Of a stretch of 64,000 nt of DNA, positions 9,620 through 18,177 are shown piece after piece. This stretch comes from JAAYOS01 sp050950785. Its GTDB lineage: Bacteria; Bacillota; Clostridia; Oscillospirales; JAAYOS01. The notes under the pieces were generated by a model that was given only the letters and a program-made list of their open reading frames with translations, had not been told where the DNA came from and did no database searches. Where the stretch lies: contig JBMNIG010000020.1 in NCBI GenBank assembly GCA_050950785.1, positions 1 through 64,000 on the forward strand, in the 5' to 3' direction. Within the stretch, counting starts at the first letter, position 1, and each line of letters begins with the position of its first letter. Made by a program: the position numbers and the translations under genes.

Positions 9620-10507
9620 TTATGTTATCCATGGCGGGTCAACCGGGAGTTCATCAAAAAACTCCCCTATATAGATAGACTCAATTTTCTCACTGTATTC
9701 ATCGTTTTTGAACAAATCAGAAACTTCTGTATATATCCGCTCCCAGCTAAACTCTTCTTTACCGGGTATGATCGGATAGAATCTTACTCCATTTGACCTG
9801 GCTGCATTATAGTCGCCCGGAGCATCACCGATCATAAGAACCTTGTCTTTTCCGTACCTGTCGTCTTTATTAGCAGCTGCGATACATGCCTCTTTAGTTC
9901 CATGCTCCTGCCCTGCTATTTCATTTACAAGGTCTATCAAGCCATGTTCTGTCCACTCGCGAACAAGTGCATCATGAGGCGTTGCAGATACTACAACGAT
10001 GTCAGCATATCCTTTTAACTTATTTAAGCATTCTTTTACATATGGCAGCGGAGGCACATTTCTGACAATTCTTTCGATGTTATCGTCTACCTCCTTTGAC
10101 CAGCGGGCAGTGCGGAGCAAAAGGGGATCACCGTTGGTTTTTATATATTCAAGCAGACTTGAGATGCTGAGAACATCCGCTTCATTGACCCATTTTTTAA
10201 GCGGCTCCAAATCGGGAGTCTTGTAGCCACGTCGCAGCACGCTCTCCCTCTCCCCCAATAGTTCCAGTGTTCTTATCAACGCAGGATATCGGTTCATCCC
10301 ACGTGTTCGTGAGTAAAGGTTCACAAATTCAGCCACTTCCCTTGCATACCGTGAAACCGCCTGCAAGTCCCAGCAGTTTATTGTCGCCGGACAAAAGCAC
10401 TCCTTATGCTTAAGTTCCATATTGTCAAATACACAGCCATCCGAGTCTATGCACACCAAATAGTCGTGCCTTTTTTTGAAATTTTCAAGTGTATTTGTTC
10501 TATGCAT
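9620..10507 (-). CDS. HAD-superfamily hydrolase (probable phosphatase)
   Basis: 295 residues, ATG start. HAD motif I is DSDGCVFD (about 22-29) with the nucleophile and acid/base aspartates. Motif II is VVVSAT (about 172-177), motif III the Lys of GTKEACI (about 204), and motif IV is MIGDAPGDYNAA (about 225-236). A long helical cap of about 130 residues lies between motifs I and II, longer than in simple phosphoglycolate phosphatases. It should be a soluble phosphatase acting on a small sugar phosphate or phospho-acid. It is the middle gene of a minus-strand operon, 48 bp before the LarA homologue and 177 bp after the GH3 gene. The substrate is not evident. Confidence 0.8.
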   Translation of the reverse strand: MHRTNTLENFKKRHDYLVCIDSDGCVFDNMELKHKECFCPATINCWDLQAVSRYAREVAEFVNLYSRTRGMNRYPALIRTLELLGERESVLRRGYKTPDLEPLKKWVNEADVLSISSLLEYIKTNGDPLLLRTARWSKEVDDNIERIVRNVPPLPYVKECLNKLKGYADIVVVSATPHDALVREWTEHGLIDLVNEIAGQEHGTKEACIAAANKDDRYGKDKVLMIGDAPGDYNAARSNGVRFYPIIPGKEEFSWERIYTEVSDLFKNDEYSEKIESIYIGEFFDELPVDPPWIT

Positions 10508-10530
10508 TTGTTATCAATCCTTCATTTTAT

Positions 10531-10562
10531 GTACGAGGTTGCATTGAAAAGTAACCTCGTAC
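10531..10562 (-). other. Intercistronic hairpin between GH3 and HAD genes
   Basis: GTACGAGGTT and AACCTCGTAC form a perfect 10-bp stem around a 12-nt loop. There is no T-run on the minus strand, so it more likely stabilises an mRNA end or attenuates transcription than ends it. Confidence 0.45.
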
Positions 10563-10684
10563 AACTTCTTATGCTTTTCACTAAAGACTGAACATCTTTG
10601 TATCGTATCATAGTAGGTGAATTGACCGTCTGACATACCACCCACGCGAGTTTCCTGCACCCCTATAAAGTAAAGTTCAGCTTG

Positions 10685-12403
10685 CTATAGTCTGGTGTCC
10701 CATGCACCGCAAAATGCATCGACTGGGCTTACTCCCTTAAATTCCGACTTGCCCATAATTTTATCAACGACAAGATCGACACAGAGCTTGTTGTCGATGT
10801 ATGCGTTAATGTAAGTTGGCACCATCGGCACGTCGATGAGGTGGAAAGGATTTGAAAACGATATAAAAACTGTCGGAAGTTCTGTAACATACCACGGTAT
10901 ATCGGGCCCCATAGGTACATTCCAGTGCAACCTTCTCTCATTGCTCTGCGAAAATCCTTTGATAGAGGCTACAACTATCACCGCATCGAATGAGGAAACA
11001 AATTCATTGATCGACGTGCGGGACAACATGATCCTGCCGTTCTGATTTGGCGAAACATCGAAGGTGGTAACTTGAAATCCGGCAGCTTCAAGAGACTCTT
11101 TCATGAGGTCTCTAATATTCTTATGATCGCCACTGGCAAATGGATGCTCAGTATGCAGTCCATAAAGCATTATCCGGGGATGTGTTTGAGGAGTTATTGG
11201 AAGTTGGTTACGTGTGTTTTTAACTAGAGTGATGGCTTTATCGTAAATCTCTTTCGCTTTTTCCCAGTGCTCCGGGCAACCCACGCATTCAATGCCCTCT
11301 TTGGGAGGCATAAGAGTTCCTTCCCTTTGCTTGATATGAAGCTTCAGCATTGCTTTAAATGCAAGGACTCTAGTGACGGCTTGATCAATACGCTCCATTG
11401 AAACCAGGCCATTTTTGATACCGTCATGCATGAATTGTATATCCTCATCTTTGTCTCGGTAATACAATATCAGATCGCATCCGGCTTCGATCACACCGGG
11501 TACAAACTCACTGCGCTTCATTTTTGAAGTAAGACCGACCATATGAGTGGCATCTGTTATCACAAGGCCGTTAAATCCTAACTGATCACGCAGAAGGTCT
11601 ACAAGAAGCTCCTTTGCTAAAGTTGCAGGCATGATATCTTGGTCTTTTATGCCGGGACGAAGTTTTCTGGAATAGGAGGGCAACTGTATATGGCCAACCA
11701 TCAGCGAAGGTATCCCATCGTCTATCAATCCTTTATATACTTTGCCAAACGATTCATCCCACTCTTCACAGGACAAAGAGTTGATGGTAGTAACTATATG
11801 CTGATCTCTTTCATCAAGTCCATCCCCCGGATAGTGTTTCATGCAGCAGGCTATACCCGCGTCATTGGCACCTCTCATATAAGCTCGAGACATTCTGAGT
11901 ACGGTATCAGGGTCGTTTCCAAAACAGCGGTTAGAAACGACACAGTTTCTCCAATTGAAAAGAATATCATTAACCGGTGCAAAAGACCACGTACAGCCTA
12001 CCGCTGCTGCTTCTTTGCAGCCGTAATATGCCATATTGTAAGCATACTGTTCATCGCCGGTGGCACCAATTGAAACCGCATCACCTAGTAAGGTTCCGTT
12101 AGATGCACACCCATTGCCGCCTTCTTCAATGTTTGCGGCAATAAGGGCCGGGATTTTACTGTATTTTTGAATCAATGCATTCTGGTCATATATCTCGGAA
12201 GCGCTGCGATTGCCATATCTGAACCCGCACATGCCGTACTTTTCAATGTCCGCCTTCAATTCTTCTTCACTTTTTGATACATATATCATGTCCATGAAAA
12301 GTTGTCCGATTTTTTCGTCTAGCGAAAGAGAGTTTAAGGTGTCATTTACCCAACGTATATCCTCTTCGGACAAATAAAAGGGTTTTCCTTTTAAGTCTAT
12401 CAA
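10685..12403 (-). CDS. Glycoside hydrolase family 3 (NagZ-like beta-N-acetylhexosaminidase type)
   Basis: 572 residues. The start is TTG at 12403 with GGGAGG eight bases upstream. No signal peptide, so cytoplasmic. The GH3 barrel is seen in LDEKIGQLF (about 28-36), IEEGGNG, FAPVNDI, the KHYPGDG motif with following DERDQH (about 209-222, equivalent to the Asp-His acid/base pair of NagZ), and the nucleophile Asp in VITDATHMVG (about 287). A second domain of about 170 residues (VKNTRNQLPITP ... VVASIKGFSQSN) resembles the C-terminal GH3 domain. The likely reaction is removal of a terminal beta-linked sugar, probably N-acetylhexosamine. It is first in the operon with the HAD and LarA-type genes and divergent from mnmA. 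Confidence 0.85.
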   Translation of the reverse strand: MIDLKGKPFYLSEEDIRWVNDTLNSLSLDEKIGQLFMDMIYVSKSEEELKADIEKYGMCGFRYGNRSASEIYDQNALIQKYSKIPALIAANIEEGGNGCASNGTLLGDAVSIGATGDEQYAYNMAYYGCKEAAAVGCTWSFAPVNDILFNWRNCVVSNRCFGNDPDTVLRMSRAYMRGANDAGIACCMKHYPGDGLDERDQHIVTTINSLSCEEWDESFGKVYKGLIDDGIPSLMVGHIQLPSYSRKLRPGIKDQDIMPATLAKELLVDLLRDQLGFNGLVITDATHMVGLTSKMKRSEFVPGVIEAGCDLILYYRDKDEDIQFMHDGIKNGLVSMERIDQAVTRVLAFKAMLKLHIKQREGTLMPPKEGIECVGCPEHWEKAKEIYDKAITLVKNTRNQLPITPQTHPRIMLYGLHTEHPFASGDHKNIRDLMKESLEAAGFQVTTFDVSPNQNGRIMLSRTSINEFVSSFDAVIVVASIKGFSQSNERRLHWNVPMGPDIPWYVTELPTVFISFSNPFHLIDVPMVPTYINAYIDNKLCVDLVVDKIMGKSEFKGVSPVDAFCGAWDTRL

Positions 12404-12644
12404 ACTAAAAACCTCCCACTATAAAACTGCACACTTCCATTATAAGTACATTTTATCAAATAATACAGTGTAAAAGTTGCGCTTTACATTGTAAAATTTG
12501 CTATTTAGGATAAACTGAAATTTATATTCCTTGTAATAACAGCTAAGTGAAAAAATTGCTTTATTAATGCCGAGCTTGTGGTAAAATGATAATGACTTAA
12601 ATAAGTCCCAAAATCCATAAGCATATTCAGACAAGGAGATATTA

Positions 12645-13754
12645 ATGAGCAAGAAAGTAATGGTCGCTATGAGTGGGGGCGTAGATAGTTCTGTAGCTGC
12701 AGCACTCTTGATGGATCAAGGCTACGAAGTAAGTGGAGTTACCCTTAAGTTATTTTCAAATAGCGATATAGGAATAGAAGAAAGAGGAAGGACATGCTGT
12801 TCCCTCGAAGATGTTCAGGATGCTCGCAGTGTCGCATACAAGCTCGGGTTTGAGCATTATGTGTTTAACTTTGGTATACACTTTCAAAACACAGTTATGT
12901 CGCGCTTCGTAGATGAGTACCTGCACGGCAGAACTCCGAACCCATGCATCGACTGTAATAGATATGTTAAATTTAGCAAATTGATCGATAGAGCTCTTTT
13001 AATGGAGCAGGATTATATAGCCACAGGTCACTATGCACGTGTTGAATTTAACAAAAAGACCAGCCGATATGAACTAAAAAAGGCAAAGGACACAACAAAG
13101 GATCAGACATATGTCCTTTATGCTCTTACACAGGATGAACTTGCGCATACTCTTTTTCCCCTTGGCGGTCTGCTAAAAAAAGACGTAAGAGAATATGCGG
13201 AAAAGCATGACCTTGTTACCGCCGATAAGCCCGATAGTCAGGATATTTGTTTTGTAATAGACGGGGACTATGCCAAATTTATCGAAGATACCTCCGGTGC
13301 AAAGTCAAAACCCGGATATTTCGTTGATACAAAGGGCAATATTTTAGGGACGCACAAAGGAATAATCCACTACACGATTGGGCAACGAAGAGGAATTGGT
13401 TTAAGCTTTGACGGTCCGAGATATGTGGTTGACAAGGACATAGAGAACAACACCGTTGTAATAGGTATGGAGAAAGATCTCTATAAAAACGGTCTCATTA
13501 CGACAGATGTAAATTGGATCTCAATAGCATCGCTTTCGGAGCCGATGGCCGTAAAAGTCAAGACTAGATACAGCCAAAAAGAAGCACCTGCCACCATATA
13601 TCCGGGTAAAGACGGCTTGGTTTCGGTAAGGTTTGATTCCCCACAACGCGCTATCACACCCGGACAGGCCGCTGTGTTCTATGACGGTGATAGTGTTGTA
13701 GGTGGGGGAACAATACTCAGAAGTGCCAATTTTGATATTGATCCAATCGAATAG
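12645..13754 (+). CDS. mnmA: tRNA-uridine 2-sulfurtransferase
   Basis: 369 residues, ATG with AAGGAG six bases before it. MnmA thiolates U34 of tRNA-Lys, -Glu and -Gln using sulfur from a cysteine desulfurase. The PP-loop AMSGGVDSSVAAAL is at residues 8-21. The catalytic cysteine pair is in TPNPCIDCN (about 98) and DSQDICFV (about 198). GHYARV and IGQRRGIG are also standard. Length is normal for the family. A cysteine desulfurase that could feed it lies at 22198-23301. Divergent from the GH3 operon; a tandem repeat follows the stop. Confidence 0.95.
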   Translation: MSKKVMVAMSGGVDSSVAAALLMDQGYEVSGVTLKLFSNSDIGIEERGRTCCSLEDVQDARSVAYKLGFEHYVFNFGIHFQNTVMSRFVDEYLHGRTPNPCIDCNRYVKFSKLIDRALLMEQDYIATGHYARVEFNKKTSRYELKKAKDTTKDQTYVLYALTQDELAHTLFPLGGLLKKDVREYAEKHDLVTADKPDSQDICFVIDGDYAKFIEDTSGAKSKPGYFVDTKGNILGTHKGIIHYTIGQRRGIGLSFDGPRYVVDKDIENNTVVIGMEKDLYKNGLITTDVNWISIASLSEPMAVKVKTRYSQKEAPATIYPGKDGLVSVRFDSPQRAITPGQAAVFYDGDSVVGGGTILRSANFDIDPIE

Positions 13755-14042
13755 GCCCAAGGAACCGTTACTATAATAGATTTTTTGATCGTTCTCGATT
13801 CGTTTCCATAATAGAATTTATATTCGTTCTCGAATCGTTACAATAATCGATTTTATGATCGTTCTGACAACCGTTCCTCTATTGGATTTCACAAACGCTT
13901 TTGCAATCGTACATTCGTGACCCTACTCTTGTAACGCGTCAAACCCGAGTTCTCCCATAATAGTGTCGAGTCCAATAGTCCCGCTATACAAGTAAATACT
14001 TAACTCAACTTAACACTGCGTTTGCTGAGGTTGAGCTCGAGC
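13755..14042. other. Intergenic region with a tandem repeat
   Basis: About 290 bp between convergent mnmA and nifJ. The first half is taken up by the degenerate tandem repeat at 13767-13908. The second half shows nothing recognisable. Confidence 0.5.
13767..13908 (+). repeat. Degenerate tandem repeat, four units of 35-36 bp
   Basis: Units start at 13767, 13802, 13837 and 13873. Each begins GTT, has an AT-rich middle (ATAATAGATTTTATGATCG in the best copies) and, in copies 1-3, GTTCTC or GTTCTG before an end like GAATC. Copies 1-3 are clearly related (about 70-80% by eye); copy 4 is weaker. There is no open frame through them and the units are not CRISPR-like, because no unique spacers separate them. 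Confidence 0.6.
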
Positions 14043-14083
14043 AAAAAGATGTGCCTTACAGGACACTACATCCTGTAAGGCAC
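14043..14083 (-). terminator. Terminator of nifJ
   Basis: GTGCCTTACAGGA and TCCTGTAAGGCAC make a perfect 13-bp stem with a 7-nt loop. On the minus strand it is followed by ATCTTTTTGC. It lies about 80 bp after the nifJ stop. Confidence 0.85.
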
Positions 14084-14162
14084 ATTCATATTAAGCATTA
14101 TTTGCTTTATGTCGTAAACGCTCTTGGCTAAACACTCAAATGAAGTTTAGCGTTTGCGCAAA

Positions 14163-17100
14163 CTACTTGTAGAGTTCCTGAAGGCGTACAAGCTTCTCAT
14201 AGCGTTCCTTTGCATGCTGCTCTGCCATCTCCTGCAACTCTTCCGCACGTTCCGGGAAGGAGCGGATCAGGCTGGAGTAGCGAACTTCTCCTGCAAGGAA
14301 GTCGCGATAGGAGTCTGTTGGCGCCTTACTGTCAAGAACGAAAGCACTCTTGCCCTCTGCCTTGAGGCGAGGATCGTAGCGGAACAGATGCCAGTACCCA
14401 GCTTGTACAGCCGCTTTTGCTTCTGCCATTGAGTTGACCATGCCGCCCTTGATACCGTGGTTGATGCAGGGAGCGTAACCGATGACGATCGAGGGTCCCG
14501 GATAGCTCTCAGCTTCATTTAGTGCCTTAAGGACCTGGTTCATGTTAGCACCCATTGAAACCTGTGCGACATAGACGTTTCCATAGGACATGGCTATTTC
14601 ACTGAGGCTCTTCTTAGCCTGAGTCTTTCCTGCAGCGGCAAACTGTGCAACTTGACCGATCTGCGAGGCTTTGGATGCCTGACCACCGGTGTTGGAGTAG
14701 ACTTCTGTGTCAAATACAAAGATGTTGATATCTTGTCCGGATGCGATAACATGATCAAGACCGCCAAATCCGATATCGTATGCCCATCCGTCGCCACCAA
14801 ACACCCAGATCGACTTCTTAACGAGCAAGTCGGAATCCTTGAGGACTTCGCGTGCGAGTTTGCATGCTTCGCAAGTACAGTCGTCCTTTTGAGCCTTTAG
14901 TGCTTCAATGAGATTCTTTGATGACTGTTTTGAGGCTTCGCCGTCATTCATGGTCTCAAGCCAGGCTTTTCCTGCCTCAACTATACTCTCGTCGCAGTAC
15001 GGAATCTCTACCAGCTTGCTGACCTTTACAGCAACAGCATCGCGGCGTTGCTCGGTAGCCAACAGCATTCCATAACCGAACTCAGCGTTGTCTTCAAATA
15101 GGGAGTTTGCCCATGCCGGACCTTTGCCTTCGCGGTTGACGGTATAAGGAGTTGAAGGTGCGGATCCGCCCCAGATCGAAGAACATCCGGTGGCATTGGC
15201 AACGAACATCCTGTCTCCAAAGAGCTGTGTGATAAGCTTTGCATAAGGAGTCTCACCACATCCTGCGCATGCGCCGGAGAACTCAAGCAATGGCTGCTTA
15301 AACTGCGAACCCTTGATCGTAGTTGTTGGGAATGCTACATGGACTTCAGGCTTGTCAGTCAGCTTCTCAAATGCATAGTCGAAATGCTCCTGAACCTGTA
15401 GTTCCTCTTCGAGAGGAGTCATGACAAGAGCCTTGTTCTTTGCAGGACAGACCTGGGCGCATACGCCGCAGCCTGTGCAGTCGAGAACTGAAGGAATTAT
15501 CGAGAACTGAAGATCGAGATTCTTTCCGATCATCTTTTTGGATTTGTATCCCTCAGGTGCATTTGTAACTTCCTCCGCCGTTGCAGCGAATGGACGGATA
15601 ACTGCATGGGGGCATACATAGGAACACTGTGTACACTGGATGCAGTTTTCAGGGATCCACTTAGGAACATCTACTGCAATACCGCGTTTCTCATATGCTG
15701 CAGAACCCTGTGGCAGCGTTCCGTTAGCGGCGTCCTTGAAAGCGGATACCGGCAGGCTGTCGCCCTGCTGGTTGTTGACCGGAATCATTACCTTCTCGAC
15801 GAATTCAACAAGATCCTTACGGTCTCCTTTTATTTCAGGAGCTTTTGCCTGGTCGGAAGCATTCTTCCAATCCTCAGGAATCTTGATCTCTTTGACGCTG
15901 GAAATTCCGGCTTCTATAGCCTTGTAGTTCATATTCACTACAGCTTCGCCGCGTTTTCCATAGGAGTCAACTACGGCTTGACGCATATACTTAACAGCAT
16001 CATCGATTGGAAGAATCTTTGACAAGTTAAAGAATGCGGACATCAGTATCATGTTGATGCGGCCGCCGAGACCAATCTCTTTGGCTATGTTGACACCGTC
16101 AACAACATACAGTTTAATGTTGTTTTCAGCGATATAACGCTTGTCTTCTGCAGGCAGGAAGTCGGAGATGTTCTCTTGTGTCCACGGGCAGTTGACCAAG
16201 AATGTGCCACCGGGGCGAACATCCTGGACCATCTTATACTTGCCTATGTATGACGGGTTGTGGCAAGCAACGAAATCAGCCTGCGAGATATAGTAAGTTG
16301 ATTTGATAGGCTTATTTCCAAAACGGAGGTGGGAAATCGTAATTCCTCCGGATTTCTTTGAATCGTAGAAGAAATATGCTTGTACATTCATGTCGGTGTG
16401 GTCACCGATAATCTTGACAGCATTCTTGTTAGCGCCGACAGTTCCATCTGAGCCAAGTCCCCAGAATTTGCAGGATACAATTCCTTCAGGAGTTGTATTC
16501 GGATTCTCGGTGATCGGCAAAGAGAGACCCGTGACATCATCATTGATACCAACAGTAAATATCCTCTTTGGCTCTGTCGACTGCATATTTCTATAGACAG
16601 CAATAATATTTGAAGGAGGTGTGTCTTTTGAGCTTAGACCATAGCGTCCACCCAGAACCTCTATATTGTTAAGACCTGCATTGCGAAGAGCAGTGACAAC
16701 ATCAAGGTAGAGAGGCTCGCCCTGTGCACCAGGCTCTTTTGTGCGGTCAAGGACAGAAACGACCTTTACACTCTCAGGCAGGGCTTCAATAAATCTCTCG
16801 GTAACGAAAGGACGGAACAGGCGTACCTTTACAAGTCCAACCTTCTCACCTTGTGCTGCAAGATAGTCTATAGTCTCTTCAATCGTGTCGCAGACCGAGC
16901 CCATAGCCACGATAACATGCTCAGCATCAGGAGCACCGCGGTAGTTGAACAGCTTATAGTCTGTACCTAGCTCAGCATTGACCTTTTCCATATACTCTTC
17001 AACAACAGCCGGTAGTGCGTTGTAATATGGGTTGCTTGCTTCGCGTGCCTGGAAGAATATATCACCGTTTTGAGCAGAACCACGGAGTACAGGGTGTTCG

Positions 17101-17729
17101 GGATTGAGGGCATCTCTGCGGAAGTTCTCGACAGCTTCCATGTCCACCATCTTAGCAAGGGTGTCGTAGTCCCACACCTCTATCTTTTGCTGCTCATGGG
17201 AAGTTCTAAATCCGTCGAAGAAATGGAGGAAGGGCACACGCCCCTTAATGGCGGCAAGATGAGCTACTGCCCCAAGGTCCATTACCTCCTGGGGATTTGT
17301 TGATGCTAACATAGCAAAACCGGTTGCCCGGCAGGCCATTACGTCGGAATGGTCACCGAATATGCTTAGTGCGTGTGAAGCTACTGTACGTGCAGAGACA
17401 TGAATGACGCCCGGAAGCAGCTCACCGGCGATCTTATACATATTGGGGATCATCAATAGAAGCCCTTGGGAAGCAGTGAAAGTTGTAGTAAGGGCACCTG
17501 CGGCAAGAGAACCGTGAACGGCACCTGCAGCTCCGGCTTCGGATTGCATCTCTACAACCTTAACGGTTTGACCAAAGATATTCCTCTTGTTGTTTGCTGA
17601 CCAAAGGTCGGCAAGCTCTGCCATAACCGAAGAGGGGGTAATTGGATAAATACTCGCCACATCGGTAAATGCATAAGCAACGTGCGCAGCAGCTGTGTTG
17701 CCGTCCATGGTCTTCTTAATACGAGCCAT
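14163..17729 (-). CDS. nifJ: Pyruvate:ferredoxin (flavodoxin) oxidoreductase, single-chain
   Basis: 1188 residues, ATG with AGGAGG upstream. The enzyme turns pyruvate and CoA into acetyl-CoA and CO2 and reduces ferredoxin, the centre of clostridial fermentation. Domains in order: the pyruvate-binding domain (residues about 1-250, with YPITPSSVMAE), the transketolase-like domain II, the gamma domain (about 420-620, GLGSDGTVGANKNAVKIIG), two 4Fe-4S ferredoxin clusters (CIQCTQCSYVCPHAV at about 690 and CTGCGVCAQVCPAK at about 745), and the thiamine-diphosphate domain (GACAGCGETPYAKL, GCSSIWGGSAPSTPYT, GGDGWAYDIG). Length and domain order are typical. It is monocistronic, with its own promoter and terminator. 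Confidence 0.97.
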   Translation of the reverse strand: MARIKKTMDGNTAAAHVAYAFTDVASIYPITPSSVMAELADLWSANNKRNIFGQTVKVVEMQSEAGAAGAVHGSLAAGALTTTFTASQGLLLMIPNMYKIAGELLPGVIHVSARTVASHALSIFGDHSDVMACRATGFAMLASTNPQEVMDLGAVAHLAAIKGRVPFLHFFDGFRTSHEQQKIEVWDYDTLAKMVDMEAVENFRRDALNPEHPVLRGSAQNGDIFFQAREASNPYYNALPAVVEEYMEKVNAELGTDYKLFNYRGAPDAEHVIVAMGSVCDTIEETIDYLAAQGEKVGLVKVRLFRPFVTERFIEALPESVKVVSVLDRTKEPGAQGEPLYLDVVTALRNAGLNNIEVLGGRYGLSSKDTPPSNIIAVYRNMQSTEPKRIFTVGINDDVTGLSLPITENPNTTPEGIVSCKFWGLGSDGTVGANKNAVKIIGDHTDMNVQAYFFYDSKKSGGITISHLRFGNKPIKSTYYISQADFVACHNPSYIGKYKMVQDVRPGGTFLVNCPWTQENISDFLPAEDKRYIAENNIKLYVVDGVNIAKEIGLGGRINMILMSAFFNLSKILPIDDAVKYMRQAVVDSYGKRGEAVVNMNYKAIEAGISSVKEIKIPEDWKNASDQAKAPEIKGDRKDLVEFVEKVMIPVNNQQGDSLPVSAFKDAANGTLPQGSAAYEKRGIAVDVPKWIPENCIQCTQCSYVCPHAVIRPFAATAEEVTNAPEGYKSKKMIGKNLDLQFSIIPSVLDCTGCGVCAQVCPAKNKALVMTPLEEELQVQEHFDYAFEKLTDKPEVHVAFPTTTIKGSQFKQPLLEFSGACAGCGETPYAKLITQLFGDRMFVANATGCSSIWGGSAPSTPYTVNREGKGPAWANSLFEDNAEFGYGMLLATEQRRDAVAVKVSKLVEIPYCDESIVEAGKAWLETMNDGEASKQSSKNLIEALKAQKDDCTCEACKLAREVLKDSDLLVKKSIWVFGGDGWAYDIGFGGLDHVIASGQDINIFVFDTEVYSNTGGQASKASQIGQVAQFAAAGKTQAKKSLSEIAMSYGNVYVAQVSMGANMNQVLKALNEAESYPGPSIVIGYAPCINHGIKGGMVNSMAEAKAAVQAGYWHLFRYDPRLKAEGKSAFVLDSKAPTDSYRDFLAGEVRYSSLIRSFPERAEELQEMAEQHAKERYEKLVRLQELYK

Positions 17730-17842
17730 GTATGTACTTCCTCCTTAGTGCCTAACAGCAAACCTATGCTACATAAATGCGACACTATGTACATCGGTTC
17801 GCCAAAATTTTATTGTCTGACAAACGATTTTGTCCAACTGTC

Positions 17843-17871
17843 ATTTTATCACGAAATCAAGAAACTGTAAA
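17843..17871 (-). promoter_or_regulatory. Sigma-A promoter of nifJ
   Basis: On the minus strand TTTACA (17871-17866) and TAAAAT (17848-17843) are separated by 17 bp. Transcription would start near 17836, giving a leader of roughly 105 nt before nifJ. Confidence 0.65.
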
Positions 17872-18088
17872 CACTATTGACTAAAAATTGAAAGATTAGC
17901 AGCTTCTAACGGTTATTGACGCAGTTAATAGCCTGTGATAGTATAATATCAGTTAAATTATACATTATTTTGACTTATATTGTTAAGCAATTAACAATAT
18001 GATTTGTGAACAAATATCATTCTATAGAACAGGTTGTGTCTCACCTATTACCTGCAGCTTATTATAATGTTTGCTATCGAGTAGAATG

Positions 18089-18117
18089 TTGACGTTATTG
18101 TTTATGAGTGTTAGAAT
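18089..18117 (+). promoter_or_regulatory. Sigma-A promoter of comM
   Basis: TTGACG (18089-18094) and TAGAAT (18112-18117), 17 bp apart, about 60 bp before the comM start. The wider nifJ-comM gap (17730-18177) holds only this and the divergent nifJ promoter as clear elements. Confidence 0.65.
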
Positions 18118-18177
18118 ACAATTGCAGCTATTGGTATATATTTCCAAGAGTTTATCTGCAATTGAGAGGCGAACATT

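Noticed and set aside
13767..13908. Possible CRISPR array
   Set aside because: The units are adjacent and diverged, without unique spacers, and no cas genes are present.
15606..16022. 138-codon plus-strand open frame inside nifJ
   Set aside because: Antisense of a highly conserved coding region; no ribosome site.
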